Shown here: positions 22,946 to 31,900 of the stretch, in pieces
Layout of the letters: each line of letters opens with the position of its first letter
Numbering within the stretch: the stretch's first letter is position 1
Assembly (NCBI GenBank): GCA_022564195.1
Contig: JADFLW010000009.1
Location: 1 to 49,796 of the forward strand
Direction: 5' to 3'
Source: Patescibacteria group bacterium
GTDB lineage: Bacteria; Patescibacteriota; Microgenomatia; UBA1400; Chisholmbacteraceae
DNA length: 49,796 bases
The notes under the pieces: generated by a model
Told to the model about the DNA's origin: nothing
The model's input: the letters and a program-made list of their open reading frames with translations, nothing else
Databases searched by the model: none
Translations under genes and position numbers: made by a program

Positions 22946-24036
22946 TTCTTACTAATCTTTACTATCATGTCCTCATATTGCTTGGCGATCGTGTCCCAAT
23001 CATGTCCTCTGACGAATTTTCTTGTTTTGGACTGCAGTTTGGTTCTTAATTTCTTGTTTTGAGCAAGTGCTGTCATTTTGTTGCTAAGCTCAATGGTATT
23101 GAACGGGGATACTTTTACGCACATCCCCTTTGGAATCCACTTGAATCCATCGATGTCAAAACAGACGAGCGGCTTTCCTACTACCAGCACCTCTAGTGCT
23201 GTGATCCCAAACCCTTCAAATCGAGATGGACAGACTGCAAAGAGGCAGTGGGAAAGTAGCTGCTCTTTTTCCTTTCCAGCGACTAGACCTGTGAACTTTA
23301 TTTTTCGATCGAGTCCGTACTTTTGTACTAATTTCTTCAATGCTTTTTCATCCCGACTTGTGCCTGCACCGGCGATGACGAGCTTTACCCCTTTCATTTC
23401 TTTTGAAGCTTGAGCCCAACTCTTTAACAACAGATCTAAACCCTTTTGGAAGACATCCAGTCTCCCTAAGAACAGTACAAAATTCTCTTCTTTGGTTTTT
23501 AAGTTGAATAATTTCTTGTCGACTCCTCTGGGGATCACGTAAATCTCAGCCAGGGAGTTGACGCTGCGGATTTTTTTCTTCAGCTGTTTTGTTTGAACGC
23601 TGAAATAGCGATACTTCTTCAAGCCAATGCCTTCTACTACGTGGAAGGGCAGCTTGTACTTTTGGCTGAATTCTCTTGCGTGCAAAAGCGACGTCTGCCC
23701 GATCACCGGTTTTTTAGTAAACAGTTGGATAAAATTTGTTGAGTGTGGAGGGGTGAAATTTTCGATCCAGAGATCATGCTCCTGCTTCAAGGCATAAAAG
23801 GGCAATAGGAATGAGAATATCAGCTGTCCAAGCTTTGGGTTTGAGATTTTGAGGCCGATGTGTTTGTACTCCACTCCATCAATGACGCTATCGCGGCAAT
23901 CTTTGTAAGCTCCACACAAGATCGTTACGTGGTGATGTTCTGTCAAGCGCTTGGCGATTTCGTGGGTTGACCGCGCTCCTCCACCGCTATAGTAGGGATT
24001 ATTAATTTCGTCGTAGGTTGAAATGACTATGTTCAT
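22942..24036 (-). CDS. GT4 family glycosyltransferase
   Basis: 364 residues in a GT-B arrangement. The N-terminal lobe has the glycine-rich acceptor loop YYSGGGARSTHEIAKRL. The C-terminal lobe carries FVLFLGRLDVFQKGLDLLL, KIKFTGLVAGKEKEQLL, and the nucleotide-sugar EX7E motif in CPSRFEGFGITALEVLVVGK. It is cytosolic and retaining. Joined by ATGA overlaps to the deacetylase upstream and the kinase-like gene downstream. Confidence 0.9.
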   Translation of the reverse strand: MNIVISTYDEINNPYYSGGGARSTHEIAKRLTEHHHVTILCGAYKDCRDSVIDGVEYKHIGLKISNPKLGQLIFSFLLPFYALKQEHDLWIENFTPPHSTNFIQLFTKKPVIGQTSLLHAREFSQKYKLPFHVVEGIGLKKYRYFSVQTKQLKKKIRSVNSLAEIYVIPRGVDKKLFNLKTKEENFVLFLGRLDVFQKGLDLLLKSWAQASKEMKGVKLVIAGAGTSRDEKALKKLVQKYGLDRKIKFTGLVAGKEKEQLLSHCLFAVCPSRFEGFGITALEVLVVGKPLVCFDIDGFKWIPKGMCVKVSPFNTIELSNKMTALAQNKKLRTKLQSKTRKFVRGHDWDTIAKQYEDMIVKISKK

Positions 24037-24890
24037 AGGTTGACAGTTAGTTTGTGTATTCTGTAGTTCAAGTGCTCCTCAAGCTTCAAGACTGATATCC
24101 TCTTGCTCCCAAGCCATAAACCCAGGGGAGATAGCAGCGCCTTGAACTGCTGCATGTCTCTGTTTCTGTCCAATACGGTTCTTGGTATGCGGTACGGATC
24201 AATTGTTTTCTTCAGTGCTTCTCCATCAACGGTAAAAGCCGCCTTGAATCCCGCTTTCTTGACTGTTCTAATGATTTTGTCTGTGTATATTCCTCTTGGG
24301 TACGCGAAATATCTCAATGATATCCCTAATTTTTCCTCAAACTCTTTTTTTCCATTAATGATTTCCTTTCTCAACCGGTTTTTGTCTAATGCTCGAGTGT
24401 ATGCATGAGTTTTTGAGTGAAATCCGATCTCCCAACCTACCTGATGAAGCTCTTTAATTTGTTGAATTGACAGGAGTTTTTTATTCTCACTCATTTCTTT
24501 TCTGTCAGGGTTCACATTGTCTCCCAAAACAAAGACGGTAGCCGGAATCTTTAATTTGCGCAGAATTGGTAGGGCATTCTGACATACGGACTCGTATCCA
24601 TCATCAAAGGTTATTGCCACCTGATTGTTGTCTTTTTTAGAGTCTGGACTTATGATTTCTGAAAGTTTCACAATATTTTTTGATTTTTTCAGATATTCCA
24701 TTTGTTTGACAAAATCATTCGGTGTGATCGTGAAGCTCCAGTTATCGTTATCAATTGCGTGATAGCAGAGGATGTACGAGCCAGAGTTTGCTGCTTCCGG
24801 CAGGAATGAATTCAGCCTGGATATACTACTCAGGCCAAGCTTGTACACCTGTTCCATGATGGATCTTTTTTGTGGGTTCGTGGTTTTCAT
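24033..24890 (-). CDS. Polysaccharide deacetylase (NodB/CE4 domain)
   Basis: 285 residues. The NodB motifs are ordered: VAITFDDGYESV (metal Asp96/Asp97 pair), IPATVFVLGDNV, EIGFHSKTHAYT (metal His158 and His162), FAYPRGIYTD (usual Arg/Pro motif 3), KAAFTVDGEA. It removes N-acetyl groups from hexosamines of peptidoglycan or exopolysaccharide. I see no clear signal peptide, so it may act on lipid-linked precursors inside the cell or be exported by other means. Flanked by ATGA overlaps. Confidence 0.9.
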   Translation of the reverse strand: MKTTNPQKRSIMEQVYKLGLSSISRLNSFLPEAANSGSYILCYHAIDNDNWSFTITPNDFVKQMEYLKKSKNIVKLSEIISPDSKKDNNQVAITFDDGYESVCQNALPILRKLKIPATVFVLGDNVNPDRKEMSENKKLLSIQQIKELHQVGWEIGFHSKTHAYTRALDKNRLRKEIINGKKEFEEKLGISLRYFAYPRGIYTDKIIRTVKKAGFKAAFTVDGEALKKTIDPYRIPRTVLDRNRDMQQFKALLSPLGLWLGSKRISVLKLEEHLNYRIHKLTVNL

Positions 24891-25489
24891 ATTGCTTCCC
24901 TCTGTTTGTTTTTATCCACACGTTCCCAATTCTTGGTTTTGGGATTGTACTTTTTCACAACTTTTGCCGGTGCACCGACTGCGAGCGAATAATCAGGGAT
25001 GTCGTTTTTCACAACACTGTTGGCGCCGATAACGGAATTGCGGCCGATGGTAACTCCCGAGCAGATGGTGACATTGGCTCCGATCCAGGCGCCTCGTCCG
25101 ATTCGAATTGGCTTGATGTTGTTAAACCCTTGGCTGGAGATCGGAATCTCCACATTTTCGTAGTGGTAATCGTAATCAACAATCACGGTGTTAGGACCAA
25201 CCATTGCATCCTTTCCGATCCTGACATCTTTCGCAGCCAAGATGACCGCGCCCGTACTGATACCTGCCCTGTCTTCGATCACGATTTGCGGTCGAGTCGA
25301 TTGCGAAACACCGCTCTTCACTGCATAGATCATGGCGTTGGAGTCGATCGAGACATAGTCTCCAATGTGGATATGTTGTGCTCCACGCACGACAACATTG
25401 TTCTCAAACACCACCTTCCAACCGAGATGTTGGAATCCGGAGAAGAGTTTGTGTTTAAGATATCGAATTGCAAACTTTAATTTCTTCAT
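24887..25489 (-). CDS. Hexapeptide-repeat acyltransferase (left-handed beta helix)
   Basis: 200 residues with stacked [LIV]-G-x4 hexapeptides: HIGDYVSIDSNAMIY, AGISTGAVILAAKDVRIGKDA, RIGRGAWIGANVTICSGVTI, GRNSVIGANSVVKNDIPDYS. The VGAPAKVVKKYNPKTKNWE ending is typical of maltose/galactoside O-acetyltransferases and of Wzx-Wzy cluster sugar acetylases (CatB/LacA type). It probably O-acetylates a sugar of the surface glycan using acetyl-CoA. Overlaps both neighbours by ATGA. Confidence 0.88.
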   Translation of the reverse strand: MKKLKFAIRYLKHKLFSGFQHLGWKVVFENNVVVRGAQHIHIGDYVSIDSNAMIYAVKSGVSQSTRPQIVIEDRAGISTGAVILAAKDVRIGKDAMVGPNTVIVDYDYHYENVEIPISSQGFNNIKPIRIGRGAWIGANVTICSGVTIGRNSVIGANSVVKNDIPDYSLAVGAPAKVVKKYNPKTKNWERVDKNKQREAI

Positions 25490-26424
25490 TTTTTTGATTC
25501 ACTAGTCATAATTAATTTCTTGGATGATCCTATCTGAGCCCAGCGTGTATCCAGTTTTTTAAGATAAGACGGGCTTTGCCACAACGCGTACATGAAAAGG
25601 ACCTTCAAAACGATGTATCCTAAAGGATTTCTCATCAGCTGCACAAGCATTATCTTTATTTGTACTGTCCTAGGAACCTGGTATTCCTTGTCAACCAAGG
25701 CTTTATCAAAATACTCATAAAGCTGTGGTTTTCCAGCCAGAAACCGGGTGGCTTGAGCCATATAATCCTTGATTGTCTGGGGGGAGCGGAACCAGACGAT
25801 CGCGCTTTCCTCGTGGTGAAACTTGAACCCCTCTGTCTTGCAGGTCAGGTAACTGAATCCGTCAGAGGCCATGAGGTTGGGTGGAAAGCTTAAGCGTTTG
25901 GCGAACTTTCTTGAGAATGCCATTATCGGGCCGCGGACAGCGAGAGCGCTCCCTTTGAAGTCGTATGTCTTTTTCAGGCCTTCGCGAGCCAGGAGGAAGT
26001 TATTGGCTGCCGCTTCGATAAAGGTCTGGGCAGGTAAGGGTTGGGCATTGCCCCCAACCAGGCCTACTCTTTTGTCCTCCTTGAATTTGCTCACTAGCCG
26101 CTCGACGACTCGGTTATCTTTGAGGATGACATCTGCATCAAAAACCACCAGGACATCCCCGGCAAAGAGTTTCAGAAGCTGGTTGTGACGCGCCGTCATT
26201 CCAAGCCGCTTTTTACCGACTCGCAATTTTATCCGACTATCTTCAACGTTTCCGACAATCTCTGCTGTGCGGTCGGTGCTGCCGTCGGAGATCACGATGA
26301 TCTCGCGGATACGGATTGAATCTTGCGTTTGCGAACACACCGAGTCCAGGAAGCGCTTGATGTTTTGCTCCTCATTGAACGCGGTTGTTCCTATGGAGAT
26401 GGTGAGTTTGTCTTTTTGCTTCAT
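25486..26424 (-). CDS. GT2 family glycosyltransferase
   Basis: 312 residues: LTISIGTTAFNEEQNIKRFL, IIVISDGSTDRTAEIV, VVFDADVIL (metal site) and RVGLVGGNAQPLPAQTF. The C-terminal VWFRSPQTIKDYMAQATRFL is shared with the GT2s at 20997 and 18256. It is the most diverged member at the DNA level and lacks their common 5' sequence. Ends with membrane-associated segments (PLGYIVLKVLFMYALW). Flanked by ATGA overlaps. Confidence 0.87.
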   Translation of the reverse strand: MKQKDKLTISIGTTAFNEEQNIKRFLDSVCSQTQDSIRIREIIVISDGSTDRTAEIVGNVEDSRIKLRVGKKRLGMTARHNQLLKLFAGDVLVVFDADVILKDNRVVERLVSKFKEDKRVGLVGGNAQPLPAQTFIEAAANNFLLAREGLKKTYDFKGSALAVRGPIMAFSRKFAKRLSFPPNLMASDGFSYLTCKTEGFKFHHEESAIVWFRSPQTIKDYMAQATRFLAGKPQLYEYFDKALVDKEYQVPRTVQIKIMLVQLMRNPLGYIVLKVLFMYALWQSPSYLKKLDTRWAQIGSSKKLIMTSESKK

Positions 26425-27557
26425 GACCTTTTCTCTCCTATTCCGTTGAGCATTGCTTTGCCGATTTGTTTGGGAGTAAAGGTATCTTTGTAAACTTGGT
26501 AGCTGTTCTTTGCGATTTTCTCACGCAGATTCCGGTCAGCTGAAAGCCGCTTGATCGCTTGGGCAAGGGTTTTTGGATCTTGGGGTTTGCAAAAGTACAC
26601 ATTCTTTTGATGTTGGAAAAACTCTTCCATGATCGGCTGACGCGCGGTTATCAACGGCTTCTTGCAGGCGATCGAGCCGAAGACCTTGTTGGGAATGACT
26701 CTCTGCATGATCTTTGAGTTTGAAAATATGCCAAGTAAAATGTCGGCGTTTTGAATTCGTTTCACAAGCTTTTCCTCAGGCATAAAGCCTTGGAACTTGA
26801 CGTTTGTCAGCTTGTGTTTTTTGACGAAACCCACGAGATCTTTTTTGATCGGACCGTCGCCGATGAGCGTCAGCATGATGTTTTTTTCGTTGCGAAGGAG
26901 TTTGGCGGCTCGAACGATGTGTTGCGCGCCCTGCAAAGGGTTGTACATGCCGAAGAAAAGTACTTGGATTTTGTTTGGATTACCACCGTCCGAGGTGATT
27001 TTGGGTTTTGGAAAGTACACGGCATCGTTCGCCCCGAGAGGAACGACGAATATTTTTTTCTCTTTAATAGCGAACTCATCAACGATGAACTGTTTCATCA
27101 TTTCCGTATCGGCGAACAACCTATCAGGCACTCTCAATAACAAGCCCTCGGCAAGTTTTAGTGCTTTCGCTTTCACTGATCCCTTTTTAGCCATGTCCCT
27201 TCCTATAATCATGGTGTCGTAGGGCGAAACACTAGCATCAAACACGAGTGTTTTTCTTCCTAAGCGGGCGAATAGCCAGGCAATTGGGAGGTCGAGGTGT
27301 CCGGGATGGAGCACCGCGATACAGTCGCAGGAAAGCGCTTCTCTGTATTTTCCCAAGAGCGAGGCTGATGTTCTGACTTTTCTCCATATTCTTGCCACAG
27401 ACTCTTGCAGGGAAAAATCTTCAGGAAGCTCCAACCTTTGTTTGGGAACCTCGACGTGGGCTTCGGTCACTTTCACGCCCCTCATCTTCAGCCCATCTCG
27501 TATTGAGCTGTTTCTGGAGTAGTTCTGGTTGTATGTTCCGAATAGACAGATTTTCAT
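26421..27557 (-). CDS. GT4 family glycosyltransferase
   Basis: 378 residues from ATG at 27557 (MKICLFGTYNQNYSRN). Longer in-frame starts would overlap the upstream gene and read as non-family sequence. The C-terminal Rossmann lobe has IQVLFFGMYNPLQGAQHIV, MLTLIGDGPIKKDL, VKFQGFMPEEKLVKRIQNAD and VIPNKVFGSIACKKPLI with PIMEEFF. The EX7E motif is less canonical than in the other GT4 here (NKVFGSIA instead of EGFG). Starts 5 bases after the SAF-domain dehydrogenase stop. Confidence 0.85.
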   Translation of the reverse strand: MKICLFGTYNQNYSRNSSIRDGLKMRGVKVTEAHVEVPKQRLELPEDFSLQESVARIWRKVRTSASLLGKYREALSCDCIAVLHPGHLDLPIAWLFARLGRKTLVFDASVSPYDTMIIGRDMAKKGSVKAKALKLAEGLLLRVPDRLFADTEMMKQFIVDEFAIKEKKIFVVPLGANDAVYFPKPKITSDGGNPNKIQVLFFGMYNPLQGAQHIVRAAKLLRNEKNIMLTLIGDGPIKKDLVGFVKKHKLTNVKFQGFMPEEKLVKRIQNADILLGIFSNSKIMQRVIPNKVFGSIACKKPLITARQPIMEEFFQHQKNVYFCKPQDPKTLAQAIKRLSADRNLREKIAKNSYQVYKDTFTPKQIGKAMLNGIGEKRS

Positions 27558-27562
27558 TGGTT

Positions 27563-28855
27563 TTACTTTTTGAATAATGAGCTCAGATTTAAATTTGTGA
27601 ACGGGCGAATGGATGGCAGCCACTTTCTGAAAGATGTTCGTGGCGCTTGTCTGACTTGCGGTTTGGCTGGCGGCTCGCTCACTGCATCTTCCGAGATGGC
27701 ATTGATGTGTTTCAGGGTTTGCCACCACATTTCCAGAGCACGGGTGTTTGGAAGCCGGACGTCGCCGAAGGTCACGATCTTGCCTTTCTTCACCGGTTTG
27801 ACGAGCTCAGCTTTATGCAGAAGACCGATGGGTACGCCATCCGGGCGGTCATGGATCTTGACTGCCTCTCCCCGCACTACGAAACCCCCTATTCCTCTCT
27901 GTATATATTCCCCGGCTTTTACGTCTCTCTTCGCGATTGCCATCACCTGAATCGTCGGATTAGGGCCGTTGTTGAAGGAATAGCTCGTGTCGCCGGTCAG
28001 GACCTTTTGTATGGTCTTGCCGATCTCCAAATGGCAGAGGTGATAGGGTCTGGTGAAGATGTAGTTTGGCCCTGGACCCATCTTCAAGTGTTTGATGTAG
28101 AAGGATTGCGTTTTATCGAGCTTGGCGACGATAAACACTCCGGCAGGACTGGCCGAGGAAAGTACGTAATCGCTGATCGGCTCACCGATGGCATCGGCAA
28201 TCTCGACCAAGCGATTCGCCCCATCTTCGTGGTTTTTGAATATTACCCCTGTCAAACCTTGGCAGGCGATCGTCGCGCCCAGGCCGTTGGCAACCAGGGT
28301 TTGCTCTATCTGCAGTTTCGTGCCGTCGGTGAAGTTGACGACCTGTGTGAGACTGATGCTTTGCTTTTTGGCCCAGTAGCGCATCTCTTCGAGCGTCGGA
28401 TTGTGGTTTAGGAATCCTTTGATATTGCCGTAGACAATGGGCTTAAAGCCCATGCTTTTCACTTCCGCGTCGAGCGCAGCGAGGGCTCCGGGCTGATCGC
28501 CCTCGGCTTCGATGAAGGTGCCCATTTGGGAAAGGATCGTGCCGCTAGTGATCTGCAGCTCCGGGTTCATGGTGACCACTGGAAGGCCGGCTTTGAGGAC
28601 CGTTTCTGCCATTTCGGTGCCATGAATCACATCCCCCGTGCATTCCACAACCAAATCAGCACTCCTGATGAGCTCCTCGATCGCGTTCGTCAGCTTCTTC
28701 TTGGCGACCGGAAAATCGGTGATGGTCTTGATGGCGCGACGGGTGAGCACCCGGCTGATCTCCAAGTTCTGCCGGTGTAAAAGAGAGTGCATCAAGCCTT
28801 TGGCGATGAAGCCGGTGCCGATGATGCCGATATGGTATTTTCTGTTGGTAGTCAT
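27563..28855 (-). CDS. NAD(P)-dependent homoserine dehydrogenase-like oxidoreductase with SAF domain
   Basis: 430 residues. An N-terminal Rossmann fold (IGIIGTGFIAKGLM) and LVVECTGDVIHGTEMA precede a homoserine-dehydrogenase-like middle (DQPGALAALDAEVKSMGF, NIKGFLNHNPTLEEM). A C-terminal SAF-type beta-clip (AIAKRDVKAGEYIQRGIGG, PIGLLHKAEL) follows. The family acts on carbohydrate-derived substrates in some bacteria and occurs in polysaccharide clusters, so a role in making a modified sugar acid is plausible but not shown. It lies 45 bases after the 1,545-residue protein, across a GAATTGAG repeat tract. Confidence 0.75.
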   Translation of the reverse strand: MTTNRKYHIGIIGTGFIAKGLMHSLLHRQNLEISRVLTRRAIKTITDFPVAKKKLTNAIEELIRSADLVVECTGDVIHGTEMAETVLKAGLPVVTMNPELQITSGTILSQMGTFIEAEGDQPGALAALDAEVKSMGFKPIVYGNIKGFLNHNPTLEEMRYWAKKQSISLTQVVNFTDGTKLQIEQTLVANGLGATIACQGLTGVIFKNHEDGANRLVEIADAIGEPISDYVLSSASPAGVFIVAKLDKTQSFYIKHLKMGPGPNYIFTRPYHLCHLEIGKTIQKVLTGDTSYSFNNGPNPTIQVMAIAKRDVKAGEYIQRGIGGFVVRGEAVKIHDRPDGVPIGLLHKAELVKPVKKGKIVTFGDVRLPNTRALEMWWQTLKHINAISEDAVSEPPAKPQVRQAPRTSFRKWLPSIRPFTNLNLSSLFKK

Positions 28856-28860
28856 ATGTT

Positions 28861-28903
28861 GAGAACTGAGATTTGAGAAATGAGAATTGAGAATTGAGAA
28901 TTA
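28861..28903 (-). repeat. GAGAATTGAG direct-repeat tract, copy 3
   Basis: About 43 bases of GAGATTTGAGAAATGAGAAT-type units between the giant glycosyltransferase and the SAF dehydrogenase. Same family as 8764-8805 and 10760-10800, here without any rtcB-like tail. Confidence 0.65.
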
Positions 28904-31900
28904 ATGTTTAAGATTTAATGATTGTGATTCTTCGAATAGGGATAGGAAGCGCTCGGCGCTTTTATCCCATTTGAATTGGCTGGCCCAGGTGCGGGCGTTC
29001 CCTGATAGGTCCTCTCGCAATCTTTTATTGGTGATGATGCGGAAGATGCGGTCGGCAAAGGCACTGGGGTCTTGATAGTTGACTAAAAACCCGGAATGCG
29101 GATTTTTCACCGAGTCGCGCAAGCCCGGTACATCGGAAGCCACAACGGGTGTGCCACAAGCATTCGCTTCGATCGAGGTAATGCCCCAGCCTTCCATGGA
29201 CGATGGGTTCACCGCGACCCAGGCCTTTTGATAAAGCTCAATTTTCTTCGCCTCAGATACCCTGCCGGCGAATGTGACATAGCTTTCAAGCCCCAGTTTT
29301 TGCACCAATTGCTCTAAGCGTTCCCGCTCCTCGCCGAATCCGGCGATGACCAACTTGACCGGCACCAGCCGGTTCGCCAAGTTCCTTATCGCATTGATCA
29401 AGACCGGGAGGTTCTTATAGGGTTTTAATCTTCCGACGTAGACGACCAGCGGCTCCTTCGCCTTCTTTCCGGGAACGTAGGAGGTAAGATCCACGCCGCT
29501 GTGAATCACGGCCGGGGTTTTTTCAGTCAAGCCAAGCCGGACGATCGCCTTCTTGCTCGACTGTGAAATCGTTACCACTCGGCTTTTACGGTAGACCAGC
29601 GGCATGAGTTTGCTCTCCAAGAATATGGCTAACCAGGAAAATGGTGCCCTCAAGCGCTCTCGGAAGACTTCTTGGTGGACGTGATGGATCACCAGGTAAT
29701 TTGGCAGGCGCGCGTAGAGGGGCGTGAAGAAGGGAATCCCGTTCTCGCAGTCGACCACCAGATCGAAGCGGCCGCGGAAGCGGAAGATGTAGTAGAGAAA
29801 TGCCCAGATGTAGACGGTGTAGAATCCGCCTCTGCGCACGACTTGAACGCCATCAACGACTTGGTTACGTTTACTTTTACCATCATTGCCGCAGAACAGC
29901 GTCACCTTATGCCCTTTACTCACCCAGCGCTTGGCGAGTTCTTGGATGTAGAGCTCGGCTCCTCCGGCCCAAATGTGTTTGGTGTCGCGCCAGTTGAAGA
30001 CCAGGATCCTCATTTTCCCTTTTTGCGTTGGTTGCGGCTTGTATCCCCAAGCAAATAGACCAAAGAAGTCAAGCAGGTTTCTGAGGGGGGCAGCCAGGCG
30101 CTCGTAGGTAAGGTGCAGCAGCACCATGATGAGCAAGGCGTAGACTCCGACAACAGCCATGACGGTCGTGACTGCCAGAAGATTCGCGTGGAACGCGGCG
30201 ATGCCGATGACCTGGATTGCGGCCAAAAGGAAACTGACGATCGGAAACAGGTACTCTTTCTTCACCTGGTGGTAGGTGACGAAACTTGAAGCGATGGTGA
30301 AGCACATCATGCCCAGCGCGTACATCGGTAGGAGCGGCACGATCGCCTGGGCTTTCGGCCCAAACAGGAACGGAACCGTCAGATATCCGAACAGACCCAC
30401 CGCGACGAAGCCCGCGGCACTGACCGCGGTTTTCAGGGCGAGCAGCCGGTAGAAGATCTTGCTTGCCCCTTTTCCGGCTCCCACGGCTTTGCTGACTAAG
30501 GGATTGACGAACCGGCCAAAGAGGCCGCCGGCAAAGAAAATCATCTTTCCCGGTAAGCTCAGCAGCGCGTATTGCCCGGCTTCCACCGGAGAAAGGTAGT
30601 GCTTGACGAGGATGACATCCAGGCTCAAAAAGGTGATGGTCGCCAACCCTGTCAGCGCCGAGGTGGCGAAGAACCGCCAAGGGAAATACCTCTGGACCTT
30701 TGTGTCAGAGAGTTTTTTGCCTTTCAGTCTTTTGGTTGTCCACCAGGCGATCAGCAGTGCCACGGACATCGAAGCAGGAATCGACGCGTACACCCACTGG
30801 ACGTAGCCGAGGGTCACCAGACCCGACGCGATGACGAATTTGGTGATTGCCCCGACGGCGATGACGGCGGCAAGGGAGACAAACTTCAAATTTCCGGCGA
30901 GAAAGCCCCTATCCACGGCTGTCAGGATGCCAATCAACCAGACTGGCGTGAATAAGAGAAAGGGGAGGATGCTGTCGGTTTTAAAGAATACCGTCAGGGC
31001 CGGTGTTAAGGCAAGCCACAAGCCACTGACAATAAGGGCAATGTTTAGGGCTTTGCGGCGCATGAACGACCAGAACTCTTTGACTGTGATGTTATATTTA
31101 CCCAAAAGATACGCAGCTTGGTGCGTGACCGTTTCTGACAGCGCGCCAAACGAAGCTTGGGCAATGTAGAGGATGTTCGTAAATACGCTGATGATCCCGA
31201 ACTCTTCGATGCTCACGGTTCTTCCCAGGTAGGCGTTGTAGAGGAAATTGAAGAAGTTGGCGACGACGCTGGCGGCAACCAAGGTCCCACCGGTGGCAAT
31301 GCCGGACGTGGTAAGCCTTCTAAGCCTTTGTAAGCGCTTGGCTCGCGCCGCTCTTTTTTGAGCCCACCGTAGCGCTCCGGCTCGTTGAGCTTCCAGTTTT
31401 TGAATGTGAAGGCCGTGGTGGGTCTTCTCCCAAAAGTGGGGTTTGGTCGCTAGCTGGTATACGGCGATTGCTGCCGCAGAGCTGACCATGAGCCAGTAGA
31501 AGGGAATGAGGAAAACGTACTTTATGATCGACCAATGACCCCGCTTGGCGCAACCGATCATGTAGTTATAGAGGTACATGAAGTTGCCGAACACCAACGA
31601 GAGAACGGCCATATAGAATACCGGCGTCGGGTAGAGCGCTTCAATCGTGGGACCGACGAGGCCGTAGAGGGCAAAATAGGAAATCGTGGCTACCCAGAGA
31701 ATCGGGTTGATGAGCGTGAAGGTTATCCGCATGCCGATCACCAGCTGGAAAATGAGGGCGTGCACGCCGTGGCTTCTGAAGAAGCCTAGCGGATCGCGCA
31801 TGTGGACAAGATAGGTCTGCATGTAGCCTTTGATCCAGCGGGAGCGCTGACGGAGCCAGTTGCTGACTGAGCTGTTTGCCTCTTCTAAGGTGGTGGAGTT

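Noticed and set aside
27558-27728. Upstream extension of the GT4 gene at 26421
   Set aside because: Overlaps the SAF dehydrogenase coding end; the GT4 family start is MKICLFG at 27557.
27647-28411. 254-codon plus-strand frame opposite the SAF dehydrogenase
   Set aside because: Antisense to a well-supported gene, no domain, no ribosome binding site.
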